A stretch of DNA of 13,071 bases from a bacterium (GCA_009920585.1 RFZT01000034.1:1-13071), one strand, 5' to 3'. Counted from the first letter of the stretch, positions 1 through 7,211 are shown. Notes: generated by a model from the letters alone, not told the origin. Made by a program: numbers and translations.

Positions 1-1
1 G

Positions 2-550
2 CCGGATTGGAACAAATCTACAGATAAAAAAATCCACGCTTCCATTCGCACCTGGGGCGACTGGCCGCCAATAATGGGCTTTGCGTTGCTTGGGGTCCTG
101 ATCGCTAAGTGGCGTGGAAACTCGCGCTGGAGGCGCATCCTCCTTACCGCCATGATCGCCTCAACGCTGGCTGGAGCATTGGCGAACACCTCACGACTCA
201 CGACTGGACGCACCCGTCCACGCGAAAGCCCTAAATACGAGCAGGGCTTCTACGGCCCCTGGAAAGACGGGCGACTGCTGATAGGAAATTCCGCCTTCAA
301 TTCCTTTCCATCCGGACACACAGCTACGGCTTTCGGTTTCGCTGCAGTGATCGTTTTTGCTTCACCCGCATGGGGTGTCGTTGCCGTTGCGGGCGCCTGT
401 GTCGTGGCTTGGTCCAGCATCGTCATCGGGGCCCACCATCCCTCAGATGTTGCGGTCTCGATCTTCCTTTCCTTCGGTGTGGGATGGTTCGTCTGGCGTG
501 TCGCGCGTCAGCGTTTCATGAAGCCGACGGATTCGCAGGGGATTCGTTGA
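2..550 (+). CDS. PAP2-family membrane phosphatase, 5' end outside window
   Basis: The reading frame is open from base 2, so the gene starts upstream of the window; the first internal ATG is at 74. The family (type 2 phosphatidic acid phosphatase) removes phosphate from lipid phosphates such as phosphatidic acid, phosphatidylglycerophosphate or undecaprenyl diphosphate at the membrane. The visible signature is a motif 1 region ending in GRTRPRE, motif 2 SFPSGHT and motif 3 GAHHPSD, with hydrophobic stretches before motif 1 and between motifs 2 and 3. Two positions look unusual: the Lys that opens motif 1 (KxxxxxxRP) is Arg, and the Arg of motif 3 (SRxxxxxHxxxD) is Ser. The phosphate-contacting His residues of motifs 2 and 3 and the final Asp are kept. 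The 3' end overlaps the convergent cca gene by 35 bases. Family assignment is firm; the substrate cannot be told. Confidence 0.85.
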   Translation, partial: PDWNKSTDKKIHASIRTWGDWPPIMGFALLGVLIAKWRGNSRWRRILLTAMIASTLAGALANTSRLTTGRTRPRESPKYEQGFYGPWKDGRLLIGNSAFNSFPSGHTATAFGFAAVIVFASPAWGVVAVAGACVVAWSSIVIGAHHPSDVAVSIFLSFGVGWFVWRVARQRFMKPTDSQGIR

Positions 551-1853
551 ACTCCTCCTGAGCGGCCACCCACGCAAGCGCTTCCTCCCCTGATTTCAAG
601 GCGCCCTCGAGCTGAAGGGCCTGAACGGCATCGAGGATTTTTTTGAAAATCGGCCCCGATTTGCGACCTTCCTTCATTAAATCGCGGCCCGTGATGAGCG
701 GTTGAGGAATCAGAGGTTCGCTAGAAAATTCCTCCCTCTTGCGAAAAAGAAATTCGTAATTGTCCAACATGCCATGCGAGCCCAAACAATCCACACGGTG
801 CAATGCCAACTCGTCGTCGATCGTAGGTCGAGCCAGGAAGCGCTTGAGCGTCGAGACGCGCATGTTTTGCACATCCTTGAAAGCCATGTGATTTTTTACA
901 GCGACGATAGTCGCTTCCTTGTCGGCGTTGGAAAATCTCAGTCGGTCGAAGACATGCTCGGTGATGCGGGCGCTGATTCCCTCATGTCCGTTGAATCGCA
1001 TCCGCCCAGTCTCATCTACATGAAATGCCGCCGGCTTGCCCGCATCGTGAAGTAGAACGGAGAAGGCGAGCGGGACGGAAACAGACTCTGGGAGCAGTGA
1101 AAGCATGAGTCGGGTATGAACGAATACATCGCCCTCGGGATGGAATTCCGGAGGTTGCTCGCAGCCTTTCAGTTTGTCGATTTCCGGAAGCAAAACCGCC
1201 AGTAAGCCGCATTGATCCAGCAGATCGAATCCCCTCACCCGCGACGGATGGGTGAAGATTTTTACCAATTCGTCCCTGATGCGTTCGGCACTCACGACCG
1301 TGATTTCGGGCGCTTTGCGGCACAGAGCCTCCCAAGTCGCGGCCTCGATCTCAAAACCCAAAACTGCGGCAAAACGCACGCAACGAATGAGACGGAGCTT
1401 ATCCTCTGTGAATCTCGCATCGGGATCGCCGATACAGCGCAGCACCTTGCTCTTCAGATCCGCCTCGCCACCGACATAGTCGAGCACGCATTTTTCCACA
1501 GGATCGTAGAAAAGCCCGTTGACCGTAAAATCCCGCCTTTGGGCATCGCCCTCAGCTGTCGTGAACACGACGGAATCAGGATGCCGACCGTCGATGTAGG
1601 CCCCATCCGAGCGGAACGTGGCAACCTGATATTCCTCACCGTCCTCGAGCACGACGATCACGCCAAATTGAGCTCCGACTGCGACCGTGCGGGGAAATAG
1701 TTTTTGAACCTCCTGCGGCCGGGCGCTTGTGGCGATGTCGATGTCGTGCGCGGACTTCCCGAGCAGCATGTCCCTCACGCAGCCACCGGCAAAGAAGGCT
1801 TCATGCCCTGCATCCCGCAGACGCAGGACAATGCGCGTCGCAGTGGCCTCCAT
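516..1853 (-). CDS. cca: CCA-adding tRNA nucleotidyltransferase / poly(A) polymerase family
   Basis: This enzyme adds or repairs the 3' CCA end of tRNAs from CTP and ATP. From the ATG at 1853 it is 445 aa. The class II nucleotidyltransferase head shows GGCVRD (about 23-28) and the metal-binding DID (37-39), followed by RRDFTVNGL (about 106-114) and the RFTEDKLRLIRCVRFA segment that recognises the nucleotide. The C-terminal half carries an HD-type domain with H246, H269-D270 and GHE (about 289-291), which in relatives has phosphohydrolase activity. The frame continues upstream to a TTG at 1877 inside yebC, but the ATG lies 5 bases past the yebC stop and places the family start correctly, so I prefer it. 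It is the last gene of an M50-yebC-cca set. Whether it makes full CCA or only part (or a poly(A) tail) cannot be decided here. Confidence 0.93.
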   Translation of the reverse strand: MEATATRIVLRLRDAGHEAFFAGGCVRDMLLGKSAHDIDIATSARPQEVQKLFPRTVAVGAQFGVIVVLEDGEEYQVATFRSDGAYIDGRHPDSVVFTTAEGDAQRRDFTVNGLFYDPVEKCVLDYVGGEADLKSKVLRCIGDPDARFTEDKLRLIRCVRFAAVLGFEIEAATWEALCRKAPEITVVSAERIRDELVKIFTHPSRVRGFDLLDQCGLLAVLLPEIDKLKGCEQPPEFHPEGDVFVHTRLMLSLLPESVSVPLAFSVLLHDAGKPAAFHVDETGRMRFNGHEGISARITEHVFDRLRFSNADKEATIVAVKNHMAFKDVQNMRVSTLKRFLARPTIDDELALHRVDCLGSHGMLDNYEFLFRKREEFSSEPLIPQPLITGRDLMKEGRKSGPIFKKILDAVQALQLEGALKSGEEALAWVAAQEEFNESPANPSAS

Positions 1854-1858
1854 GGCGG

Positions 1859-2590
1859 TTATTTTAATGCCGCCCAAACGCGGTGCACATCATCGTGATC
1901 CTCGAGAGCCTGCAAAAATTCCCCAACCTCGGCGCGGTGCTCGTCCGAGAGGGAGGGACATTGCTTTGCGATGTACCCAAGCTCGCTCGTCACCACCGTC
2001 CAACCATTGTCAGCGAGCCATTTTGAAACGGTCGATGTGGACGCGCGCTCGGCGATAAACCGGGCACCAGTAACTCCCTCAGGGATGTCATCATTCTCCG
2101 CATGGGTTAGAGCCGAGAAATCATTCGCTCCCGCTTCGATCGCCGCCGTCTCGATATCGATCGCCGCATCGGGATGGTGCGCTTCGACAATGCCGACATT
2201 ATCGAATAAAAATTTATTACTACCCGCCGTTCCGAGTTGGCCTTTTTTAAAGAGCAAGCGCATCTCGGGGGCCGTGCGATTGATGTTGTCGGTGAAGACT
2301 TCCACGATAACTCCTATCTTGTGGGGTGCATAGCCCTCGAAGACCATGTGCTCGAGCACGAGTTTGTCATCGCCCACTCCGGCTCCCTTTTTGATAGCGC
2401 GGTCGATCACATCGCGCGTCACGGATGCCCGCCGGGCCTTTTCCAGAGCAGCAAAAAGCCGAGCGTTGCCAGCGGGATCAGCCCCACCGGACTTCGCTGC
2501 GACCATGATTTCTCGGACGAGTTTGCCAACGACTTGTCCTTTTTTCAGGTTTGCGACCTCTCGTTTAGCGTGGAGCCATTGTCTTCCCAT
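1859..2590 (-). CDS. yebC: YebC/TACO1 family protein (PmpR-type regulator or translation factor)
   Basis: At 243 aa this matches the usual YebC length (about 240-250). The family was long annotated as a DNA-binding transcriptional regulator; later work on YebC and mitochondrial TACO1 links it to helping ribosomes through difficult sequences such as proline runs. Signature stretches are GNARLFAALEKARR, VTRDVIDRAIKKGAG, the FEGYAPHKIGVIVEV segment and NRTAPEMRLLFKKG followed by GTAGSNKFLFD. The N-terminus reads MGRQWLHAKR, NLKKGQVVGKLVREI, rather than the common MAGHSKW, a variant I associate with Verrucomicrobiota. It lies 60 bases downstream of the M50 protease gene and 5 bases upstream of cca, so the three are probably co-transcribed. 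A GGGGGT tract sits about 15 bases before the ATG, too far for a typical ribosome binding site. Confidence 0.93.
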   Translation of the reverse strand: MGRQWLHAKREVANLKKGQVVGKLVREIMVAAKSGGADPAGNARLFAALEKARRASVTRDVIDRAIKKGAGVGDDKLVLEHMVFEGYAPHKIGVIVEVFTDNINRTAPEMRLLFKKGQLGTAGSNKFLFDNVGIVEAHHPDAAIDIETAAIEAGANDFSALTHAENDDIPEGVTGARFIAERASTSTVSKWLADNGWTVVTSELGYIAKQCPSLSDEHRAEVGEFLQALEDHDDVHRVWAALK

Positions 2591-2650
2591 ATGCCCATGA
2601 AACTACCCCCAAGAGCGGATAAGCTGCAATCGGATTTGCGTGGCCTTTTT

Positions 2651-3358
2651 CTAAATCCGATAAACCCCGTCCCGCTCGATCTGCTCGCGGAAGATCACGT
2701 CATTCAACTCCTGCCTTGCCGCAGTGAATACAAAGAGACCGATAAAAATCAGCATGGGATTCCATCCGAGGCCCACGATAACGAATCCTACTGCCAAAAC
2801 CTGACCCGTGCGGGCTGCAATTTTTGTCGCCTTGAGGTAGTTGAGTTTCATCGCTAACAACGCCCTCAACACCCTTCCCCCGTCCATCGGAAATGCTGGG
2901 ATCATATTAAATGCCAGCAAAGCCAAATTGATCGTCATGAGGTTGGGCAGGATTTCGCTACTCACCGGATGAGCCTTGTCCAAAAGATTCGGGAATAGGA
3001 AGAGGACCACCCAGAGACCCCCAGCGATCGCGACATTCACTGCGGGACCTGAAACAGCGATCACAAATTCCTGCCAAGGCTTTTCCGGAATCGCCTGCAT
3101 GCGGGCCACGCCGCCAATCGGAAGCAAGGTGATATCCGGAGTCCGAATACCATAATGTCTTCCCGCCATCGCATGCCCGAACTCATGCAAAAGTACGCAA
3201 AGGAAGAGCAACAAGATAAAAGCCATCGATAAAACACCTTGATACGCTCCCCCATCCCGCCAGTCCGATACGCCGAAATACGCCAGCAAGAGCAGGAATG
3301 TGATGTGAATTTTGACGTCAATTCCCGCAATGCGGGCAATTCGATAGGACCATTTCAT
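2651..3358 (-). CDS. Site-2 protease family (M50) intramembrane zinc metalloprotease
   Basis: A 235-aa membrane protein of the SpoIVFB/S2P family, which cleaves substrates within or close to the membrane, often to release regulators. The zinc site HEFGH is at residues 58-62 in a hydrophobic helix (about 42-66), and the third ligand motif NMIPAFPMDGGRVLRAL lies at about 151-167. Other hydrophobic segments are near 18-32, 97-123, 140-155 and 187-212. The conserved GPAVN (104-108) is also present. Many relatives carry two C-terminal CBS domains; this one stops soon after the last membrane segment, so it is the short form without CBS. It is probably the first gene of the set with yebC and cca and is divergent from serA. 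No sigma or anti-sigma gene is nearby to suggest a substrate. Confidence 0.9.
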   Translation of the reverse strand: MKWSYRIARIAGIDVKIHITFLLLLAYFGVSDWRDGGAYQGVLSMAFILLLFLCVLLHEFGHAMAGRHYGIRTPDITLLPIGGVARMQAIPEKPWQEFVIAVSGPAVNVAIAGGLWVVLFLFPNLLDKAHPVSSEILPNLMTINLALLAFNMIPAFPMDGGRVLRALLAMKLNYLKATKIAARTGQVLAVGFVIVGLGWNPMLIFIGLFVFTAARQELNDVIFREQIERDGVYRI

Positions 3359-3460
3359 AAAAATTGATTTTCCGGCGGAATAGTTTCGGGCTTAATAGAT
3401 CACCCGGCAACCAGTCCGGCCACTTAGCGAATCTACTACATTCATCAACAAACCAAGAAA
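3359..3460. promoter_or_regulatory. Divergent intergenic region between the M50 protease gene and serA
   Basis: These 102 bases must hold the promoters of both the leftward M50-yebC-cca set and the rightward serA-recO-rlpA set. The segment is less GC-rich than the genes. TATTAA and TAATAG occur on the two strands around 3392-3398, but neither has a good -35 box at 16-18 bases, so I do not call exact promoters. Only a weak purine stretch (AAGAAA) precedes the serA ATG. Confidence 0.4.
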
Positions 3461-5065
3461 ATGTCACAAAATACACCCAAAGTCCTCGTCGCCGATCCCG
3501 TTTCTCAACGCGGTGTCGAAGAACTCGCCGCGAACGGTTCGCTCGAAGTTGTTGTTAAAACCGGCCTCCCCGAAGCCGAGATCATTAAGATCATCCCCGA
3601 ATTTTCAGCGCTCGTCGTTCGCAGCCAAACCAAGGTCACCGCAGCCGTTCTCGAGGCTGCCACGAAGCTCAAGGTCGTCGGCCGCGCCGGTGTCGGCGTG
3701 GATAACGTCGACGTGGACGCCGCCACCCGCCATGGCGTGATCGTCATGAACACGCCCGGCGGCAACACGATCTCGACCGCCGAGCATGCCTTCTCGCTCC
3801 TCGTGAGCATCGCCCGCAACATCCCGCAGGCCGATGCCAGCATCAAAGCCGGCAAGTGGGATCGCAAAAAATACGAAGGCGTCGAGCTCTACAATAAAAC
3901 CCTCGGCATTCTGGGCATGGGCCGCATCGGCACCGAACTCGCCCGCCGCGCCATGGCCTTCGGCATGCGTGTGCTGGCTTACGATCCCTACCTCTCGGTA
4001 AGCCGCGCCCGTAGCATGCAAGTGGAACTCGTTGAAGATATCGACTCGCTCCTTCCTCAAGCCGATTTCATCAGCATGCACATGCCGCTCACCGATGAGA
4101 CCCGCCACATGCTCGACGCCCGCCGACTGGCCATTTGCAAAAAAGGCGTTCGCATCGTGAATTGCGCTCGTGGTGGACTCGTGGATGAAGCCGCACTCGG
4201 CGAAGCCCTGAAGTCCGGCCAAGTCGGAGCCGCCGCGCTCGACGTGTTTGAAATCGAGCCGCCGCCAGCGGACTTCGCGCTTCGTGATCTTCCCAACATC
4301 GTTTTCACCCCGCACCTCGGAGCCAGCACGGCCGAAGCCCAAGAAAATGTCGGCATCGAAATCGCCCAAGCGATCCGCGCCGCCCTCCTCGACGGCGAAA
4401 TCCGTAACGCGGTTAACATGCCTAGCATCGACGCGAAGACCGCCGAGATCGTGAAACCCTACATCACCCTCGGTGATAAAATGGGTCGCTTCGTGGCGCA
4501 ACTCTCTCCGAAACGCAATGACCGCGTCGTCATCACCTACGGCGGCAAAGCCGTGGAAATGCCGACCGATGCCATCAGCCGCGCGATCCTCACCGGCTTC
4601 CTCAAACACGCCGGCGGCGAAGAAGTGAATAGCGTCAACGTCCGCAGCATGGCAGCCACGATCGGCCTCGATGTGGAAGAGATCCGCTCCAGCGAACAAA
4701 CCGACTTCAACGAATGGCTCCACGTGGCCGTTCATAGTGGCGACGCGAAAGTCTCTGTCGGCGGCACTTTTTTCGGAGCCAAAAATGATCCGCGCATCGT
4801 GCGAGTGAACGGCCAATCGGTGGAGGTGACTCCTTCCGGCGTCGTCCTCATCCTCGAGAACCGCGATCGTCCCGGCATCGTCGGTCACATCGGCACCCTG
4901 CTCGGTAAAGAAAATATCAACATCGCCAGCATGAGCCTCTCCCGCACCGAACAGGGCGGACGCGCGCTCACGTTGCTCAATCTTGATAGCCTTCCCGACG
5001 CCGACGTTCTTTTGAGAATCTCCGCCGACGCCGATATCCACTCCGCCCAAGTCATCGCTCTCTAA
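3461..5065 (+). CDS. serA: D-3-phosphoglycerate dehydrogenase, long form with ACT domain
   Basis: Catalyses the first committed step of serine synthesis, NAD-dependent oxidation of 3-phosphoglycerate to 3-phosphohydroxypyruvate. The 534-aa length fits the long form, as in Mycobacterium. In order: substrate-binding part with GRAGVGVDNVD (74-84); NAD-binding fold with GMGRIG (152-157); catalytic Arg in NCARGG (R237), the Glu region DVFEIEPP (about 261-268) and catalytic His in HLGAST (H285); an intervening allosteric domain (about 315-450); and a C-terminal ACT domain starting near VVLILENRDRPGIVG (about 457 on), which in relatives binds serine for feedback inhibition. Codon use is strongly biased to C-ending codons, suggesting high expression, and this bias also opens long antisense frames. 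It begins a + strand operon with recO 24 bases downstream. Confidence 0.97.
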   Translation: MSQNTPKVLVADPVSQRGVEELAANGSLEVVVKTGLPEAEIIKIIPEFSALVVRSQTKVTAAVLEAATKLKVVGRAGVGVDNVDVDAATRHGVIVMNTPGGNTISTAEHAFSLLVSIARNIPQADASIKAGKWDRKKYEGVELYNKTLGILGMGRIGTELARRAMAFGMRVLAYDPYLSVSRARSMQVELVEDIDSLLPQADFISMHMPLTDETRHMLDARRLAICKKGVRIVNCARGGLVDEAALGEALKSGQVGAAALDVFEIEPPPADFALRDLPNIVFTPHLGASTAEAQENVGIEIAQAIRAALLDGEIRNAVNMPSIDAKTAEIVKPYITLGDKMGRFVAQLSPKRNDRVVITYGGKAVEMPTDAISRAILTGFLKHAGGEEVNSVNVRSMAATIGLDVEEIRSSEQTDFNEWLHVAVHSGDAKVSVGGTFFGAKNDPRIVRVNGQSVEVTPSGVVLILENRDRPGIVGHIGTLLGKENINIASMSLSRTEQGGRALTLLNLDSLPDADVLLRISADADIHSAQVIAL

Positions 5066-5089
5066 GGGAGCGACGACAGGCCGGACTCC

Positions 5090-5629
5090 ATGGAACAAAC
5101 CGAGGCCATTCTCATCCGGAAACGGAAATGGAGTGATACCAGCCTCATCACGACTTGGTTTACCGCCAGTCACGGCAAGGTGACGACGGTAGCCAAGGCC
5201 GCACGGCGAGCGGGCAGTCCGTTTGCCGGCGGGTTGGATTTATTCCATCGCGTCGAGATCGCCTACGTATGCAGCCGCAAGAGCGCGGTGCATACACTCC
5301 GCGAAGTCCGCCTCATCGAATCCTTCGACTCCGTTGGCACGACGAATCTTTTCGTCTGCGGCTACTTCGCCGAGCTCGTCGATCTCGTCACCCAGCCCGG
5401 CTGCCCCGCGCCAGAGATATTCGATTTACTCAACCGCGCCTGCCGCCACCTGAGCACAAATCCGGCCAGCAACCGCTCGCTTGAGTTTTTTGAAAATGAA
5501 CTCTGCCGTCTGATGGGCATCGAAGATTCTGCTGCTTGCACGCTCGTTGCCATCGAAACTTATTGCGGACGCATCCCGACCTCGCGTAAAGCAGCAGTAG
5601 ATTTGCTAAACCCACGTACCGCACCGTGA
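5090..5629 (+). CDS. recO: DNA repair protein RecO, short form
   Basis: RecO loads RecA onto SSB-covered single strands together with RecR in the RecF pathway. The N-terminal OB-fold is recognisable: EAILIRKRKWSDTSLITTWF, then HGKVTTVAKAARRAGSPFAGGLDLF with the basic KAARR stretch. The following helical part includes YFAELVDLVTQPG, LNRACRHL and FENELCRLMG. At 179 aa it is clearly shorter than the usual 230-250 aa. The cysteines are scattered and do not form the CxxC pairs of the zinc-binding RecO type, so the zinc module appears absent. The start is 24 bases after the serA stop with ACAGG about 10 bases upstream, and the stop overlaps the rlpA start (GTGA). Family call is good because of the N-terminal pattern; the C-terminal shortening is the uncertain part. 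Confidence 0.8.
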   Translation: MEQTEAILIRKRKWSDTSLITTWFTASHGKVTTVAKAARRAGSPFAGGLDLFHRVEIAYVCSRKSAVHTLREVRLIESFDSVGTTNLFVCGYFAELVDLVTQPGCPAPEIFDLLNRACRHLSTNPASNRSLEFFENELCRLMGIEDSAACTLVAIETYCGRIPTSRKAAVDLLNPRTAP

Positions 5630-6108
5630 AAAAAACACTCTTTCGAACGCTGCAAGCCGGTCTCGCGCTCCTCTTGATGTCCCTCACAGGCTGCGTGAGC
5701 CCCTGCGTGAAAGGCTATAAAACCAAGCCCTACACGATTCGCGGCATCCACTACCAGCCAATGCAACCGCGCCAAGCCCTCGGGTACGGCGACAGCGGCA
5801 TCTGCTCCCACTACGATGAAAGCGGACTTATTTTCCCCGGCAGAACTTCGACAGGCGAAAAGATCTGGCCTTGGACCCGCGCGGCCGCCCACAAGACACT
5901 CCCCCTCCCCTGCAAAATCCGAATCACCAACCTCAAAAATGGACGCTCAACCACGGTTCGCCTGAACGACCGCGGCCCATTCATTGCTGGGCGGATGCTG
6001 GATGTCACGACCCCCGTCGCCCGTGAACTCGGCTTCGTCAAACAAGGCCTCACAACCGTGAAAATCCAAGTCCTCAGCGTTGGCGACGGCTCTTACCGCA
6101 TCCGCTAA
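5626..6108 (+). CDS. rlpA: RlpA-like double-psi beta-barrel lipoprotein
   Basis: A 160-aa secreted lipoprotein starting at GTG 5626, whose start codon overlaps the recO stop as GTGA, implying coupled translation. The signal peptide (KKTLFRTLQAGLALLLMSL) ends in a lipobox LTGC with the lipidated Cys at 23. The double-psi beta-barrel (about 54-150) shows the RlpA pattern: FPGRTSTGE, then RAAAHKTLPLPCKIRITN, GRSTTVRLNDRGPFIAGRMLD and ARELG. The conserved His (H89) and Asp (D115 in NDRGPF) correspond to the acid/base pair used by lytic transglycosylase RlpA to cleave peptidoglycan strands lacking stem peptides. The SPOR domain that targets RlpA to the septum in proteobacteria is missing. It probably acts at the outer membrane facing the periplasm. 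The pairing with serA and recO looks like operon convenience, not shared function. Confidence 0.88.
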   Translation: MKKTLFRTLQAGLALLLMSLTGCVSPCVKGYKTKPYTIRGIHYQPMQPRQALGYGDSGICSHYDESGLIFPGRTSTGEKIWPWTRAAAHKTLPLPCKIRITNLKNGRSTTVRLNDRGPFIAGRMLDVTTPVARELGFVKQGLTTVKIQVLSVGDGSYRIR

Positions 6109-6304
6109 TGCTGCGCATTTGAAAAAATCTATCCCTCGAGTCTCTCGACGCCCTGAGCTCAGGCCCGCCCCCGATGGGTTGACACACGCCTTTTACAGAA
6201 GGCCGCTTGGTGGCTGCGAAGTTTTACACCGCGCCGCCTCCGCCGAAGTAAAGGAAAGATCATCGGCCTGGATTGCCACCCCGATATATGCAACTCGGCC
6301 CATC
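6109..6304. other. Non-coding gap after rlpA with palindrome and transposase relic
   Basis: No intact gene is present. A perfect 12-base palindrome, CCTGAGCTCAGG, lies at 6152-6163; having no loop and no T-run, it is not an evident terminator. A TTGACA hexamer occurs at 6179-6184 without a matching -10 box. The right half (from about 6219) contains the decayed transposase start listed separately. Confidence 0.5.
6219..6288 (+). pseudogene. Relic of an IS110-like transposase N-terminus
   Basis: Frame 1 from 6219 reads KFYTAPPPPK and then hits TAA. Removing a single T (6249) continues the frame as KGKIIGLDCHPDI up to 6288. The composite resembles the N-terminus of IS110-family (DEDD) transposases, where the first catalytic Asp sits in a GLDxHxD-like strand following a short basic leader. 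After 6288 the resemblance stops, so only about 23 codons survive, with no start codon (GCG precedes AAG) and a frameshift. The resemblance is from memory of the family pattern, not a search, and the fragment is short. It borders the toxin-antitoxin pair and would fit an insertion-and-decay history. Confidence 0.4.
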
Positions 6305-6754
6305 CTATTCCGATAATTTGGTTAATTCTGTCAATGGATTCCACACTTTCTCGAATCCGAGTGGCTTAAAATCTTTCACATTCGAAGTCCCGAAATGCGT
6401 CACTCCGGCATACAGCAAAGTCTGGCCGAGCCTTAGATCAATGATCCGCCGAAAGGCAAATCCCTCCTCGCCAGTTGACTTCCAGACATTTTCCATGACA
6501 GGAGCCGCCTCCACGATTTTCCACAAGCGATTTTGACGATAGGATTGGCAGACCTCTGTGGCTAGCGATGCGGATAGGGGTCGTGGAAAAATCCGTTCAT
6601 TGCGTAGCTTTAGATATAATTCGACCAAAACAAGCTCACAAACAACTACATCCCGCCTTTTCGACAAAGAGCTCATAAACTCCAGTGCCGGCTTGTGAAA
6701 TTCCGATGCCGAATTCATCGCATAAACAGCCAAATTGGTGTCAAAACTAATCAT
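6305..6754 (-). CDS. vapC: PIN-domain ribonuclease toxin, VapC type
   Basis: A 149-aa PIN-domain protein. Toxins of this family are metal-dependent ribonucleases that cut specific RNAs (often initiator tRNA or rRNA) when the antitoxin is lost. The four acidic positions expected in the active site are visible: D5 in SFDTNLAVY, E45 in LVLVELY, D106 in RRIIDLRLGQ and D128 in FGTSNVKDF, the last being the typical TxNxxDF ending. The site therefore looks intact. The ATG overlaps the antitoxin stop by 8 bases and AGGAG lies about 7 bases upstream, within the antitoxin gene, so translation is coupled. Base composition is a little more AT-rich than the neighbouring operons. PIN family call is firm; the symbol is a type label rather than an ortholog claim. 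Confidence 0.88.
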   Translation of the reverse strand: MISFDTNLAVYAMNSASEFHKPALEFMSSLSKRRDVVVCELVLVELYLKLRNERIFPRPLSASLATEVCQSYRQNRLWKIVEAAPVMENVWKSTGEEGFAFRRIIDLRLGQTLLYAGVTHFGTSNVKDFKPLGFEKVWNPLTELTKLSE

Positions 6755-6992
6755 TCATCTCCTCCCCGTGACAAAGCGCGTCCCACTCCTCCTCCGGCAC
6801 CAAAGGCACCCCCATATCTATCGGCGCAGGTGGTTGCCAATCCTCTGGTGCCTGACGGCCTGGCGGAAATTGCCGAACCAAGCCCTCCAAACCGATTCTA
6901 ACTACTTGAGCAAAACTCATTTCACACTCACTAGCTATGCGCTTTGCCTCCTTGAATAAATGATCAGGAATTTGAATCTGTGTTTTTACCAT
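6747..6992 (-). CDS. vapB: Antitoxin, ribbon-helix-helix VapB-like
   Basis: An 81-aa protein directly upstream of the PIN toxin. The N-terminus TQIQIPDHLFKEAKRIA followed by SFAQVVRIGLEGLVRQF has the strand-helix-helix spacing of ribbon-helix-helix DNA-binding domains (about residues 3-42). The rest, rich in Pro and acidic residues (PEDWQPPAPID, VPEEEWDALCHGEE), is probably a flexible tail that wraps around the toxin and neutralises it. Such antitoxins bind their own promoter, usually as a complex with the toxin. A perfect inverted repeat sits 2 bases before the ATG and is a good operator candidate. The gene ends with ATGAATGATTAG, which contains the toxin start. No clear ribosome binding site precedes it. 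Confidence 0.82.
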   Translation of the reverse strand: MVKTQIQIPDHLFKEAKRIASECEMSFAQVVRIGLEGLVRQFPPGRQAPEDWQPPAPIDMGVPLVPEEEWDALCHGEEMND

Positions 6993-6994
6993 GA

Positions 6995-7007
6995 TGGCAA
7001 TTTGCCA
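6995..7007. promoter_or_regulatory. Inverted repeat, candidate toxin-antitoxin operator
   Basis: TGGCAA-T-TTGCCA is a perfect inverted repeat with 6-base arms, centred 9 bases upstream of the antitoxin ATG. Position and symmetry fit an autoregulatory site for a ribbon-helix-helix antitoxin. That it is bound by this protein is inference. Confidence 0.45.
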
Positions 7008-7018
7008 ACATTTGCTGG

Positions 7019-7024
7019 ATTATC
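7019..7024 (-). promoter_or_regulatory. Candidate -10 box of the toxin-antitoxin promoter
   Basis: On the minus strand this reads GATAAT, five of six bases matching TATAAT. Transcription would start about 7012 and run straight into the inverted repeat at 6995-7007. The -35 region is only a T-rich TTTTGT 17 bases upstream, so the call is weak. Confidence 0.3.
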
Positions 7025-7197
7025 AAGTCCAAATCTTACCCACAAAAATCTCATTGGGGTCACCAGAAAATGTTCTCGTGATCGAATAGGACTCGCTTGA
7101 CCAACAACGCCTCTCTTGACGGGATCAAACTCCCTGCAAGAAGTATGCCTTAGTTCCAAAGGGAATATATTGCTCACCCTAGGGCTTCTTCCATTTG

Positions 7198-7211
7198 TGC
7201 CAAAATTGGCA
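7198..7211. repeat. Inverted repeat TGCCAA-AA-TTGGCA
   Basis: Perfect 6-base arms around AA, about 75 bases upstream of the lectin-like gene. It resembles in form, but not exactly in sequence, the repeat at 6995-7007 (TGGCAA-T-TTGCCA). It may be an operator for the rightward gene or coincidence. Confidence 0.3.

Noticed and set aside
1212..1700. 162-codon + strand frame within cca
   Set aside because: A shadow of the convincing cca frame; no family resemblance.
1854..1877. TTG start of cca inside yebC
   Set aside because: The ATG at 1853 fits the family N-terminus and the gap to yebC; the eight extra residues add nothing recognisable.
2237..2857. 206-codon + strand frame spanning yebC and the end of the M50 gene
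   Set aside because: Crosses the boundary of two well-supported opposite-strand genes and has no signature.
3605..5173. 522-codon open frame antisense to serA
   Set aside because: It lies wholly opposite serA, whose strong C-ending codon bias removes stops from that frame. Its translation is repetitive in Gly, Ala, His and Asp with no family signature.
6152..6163. CCTGAGCTCAGG palindrome as terminator of the serA operon
   Set aside because: A perfect palindrome with no loop cannot form a stable full hairpin and there is no T-run after it.
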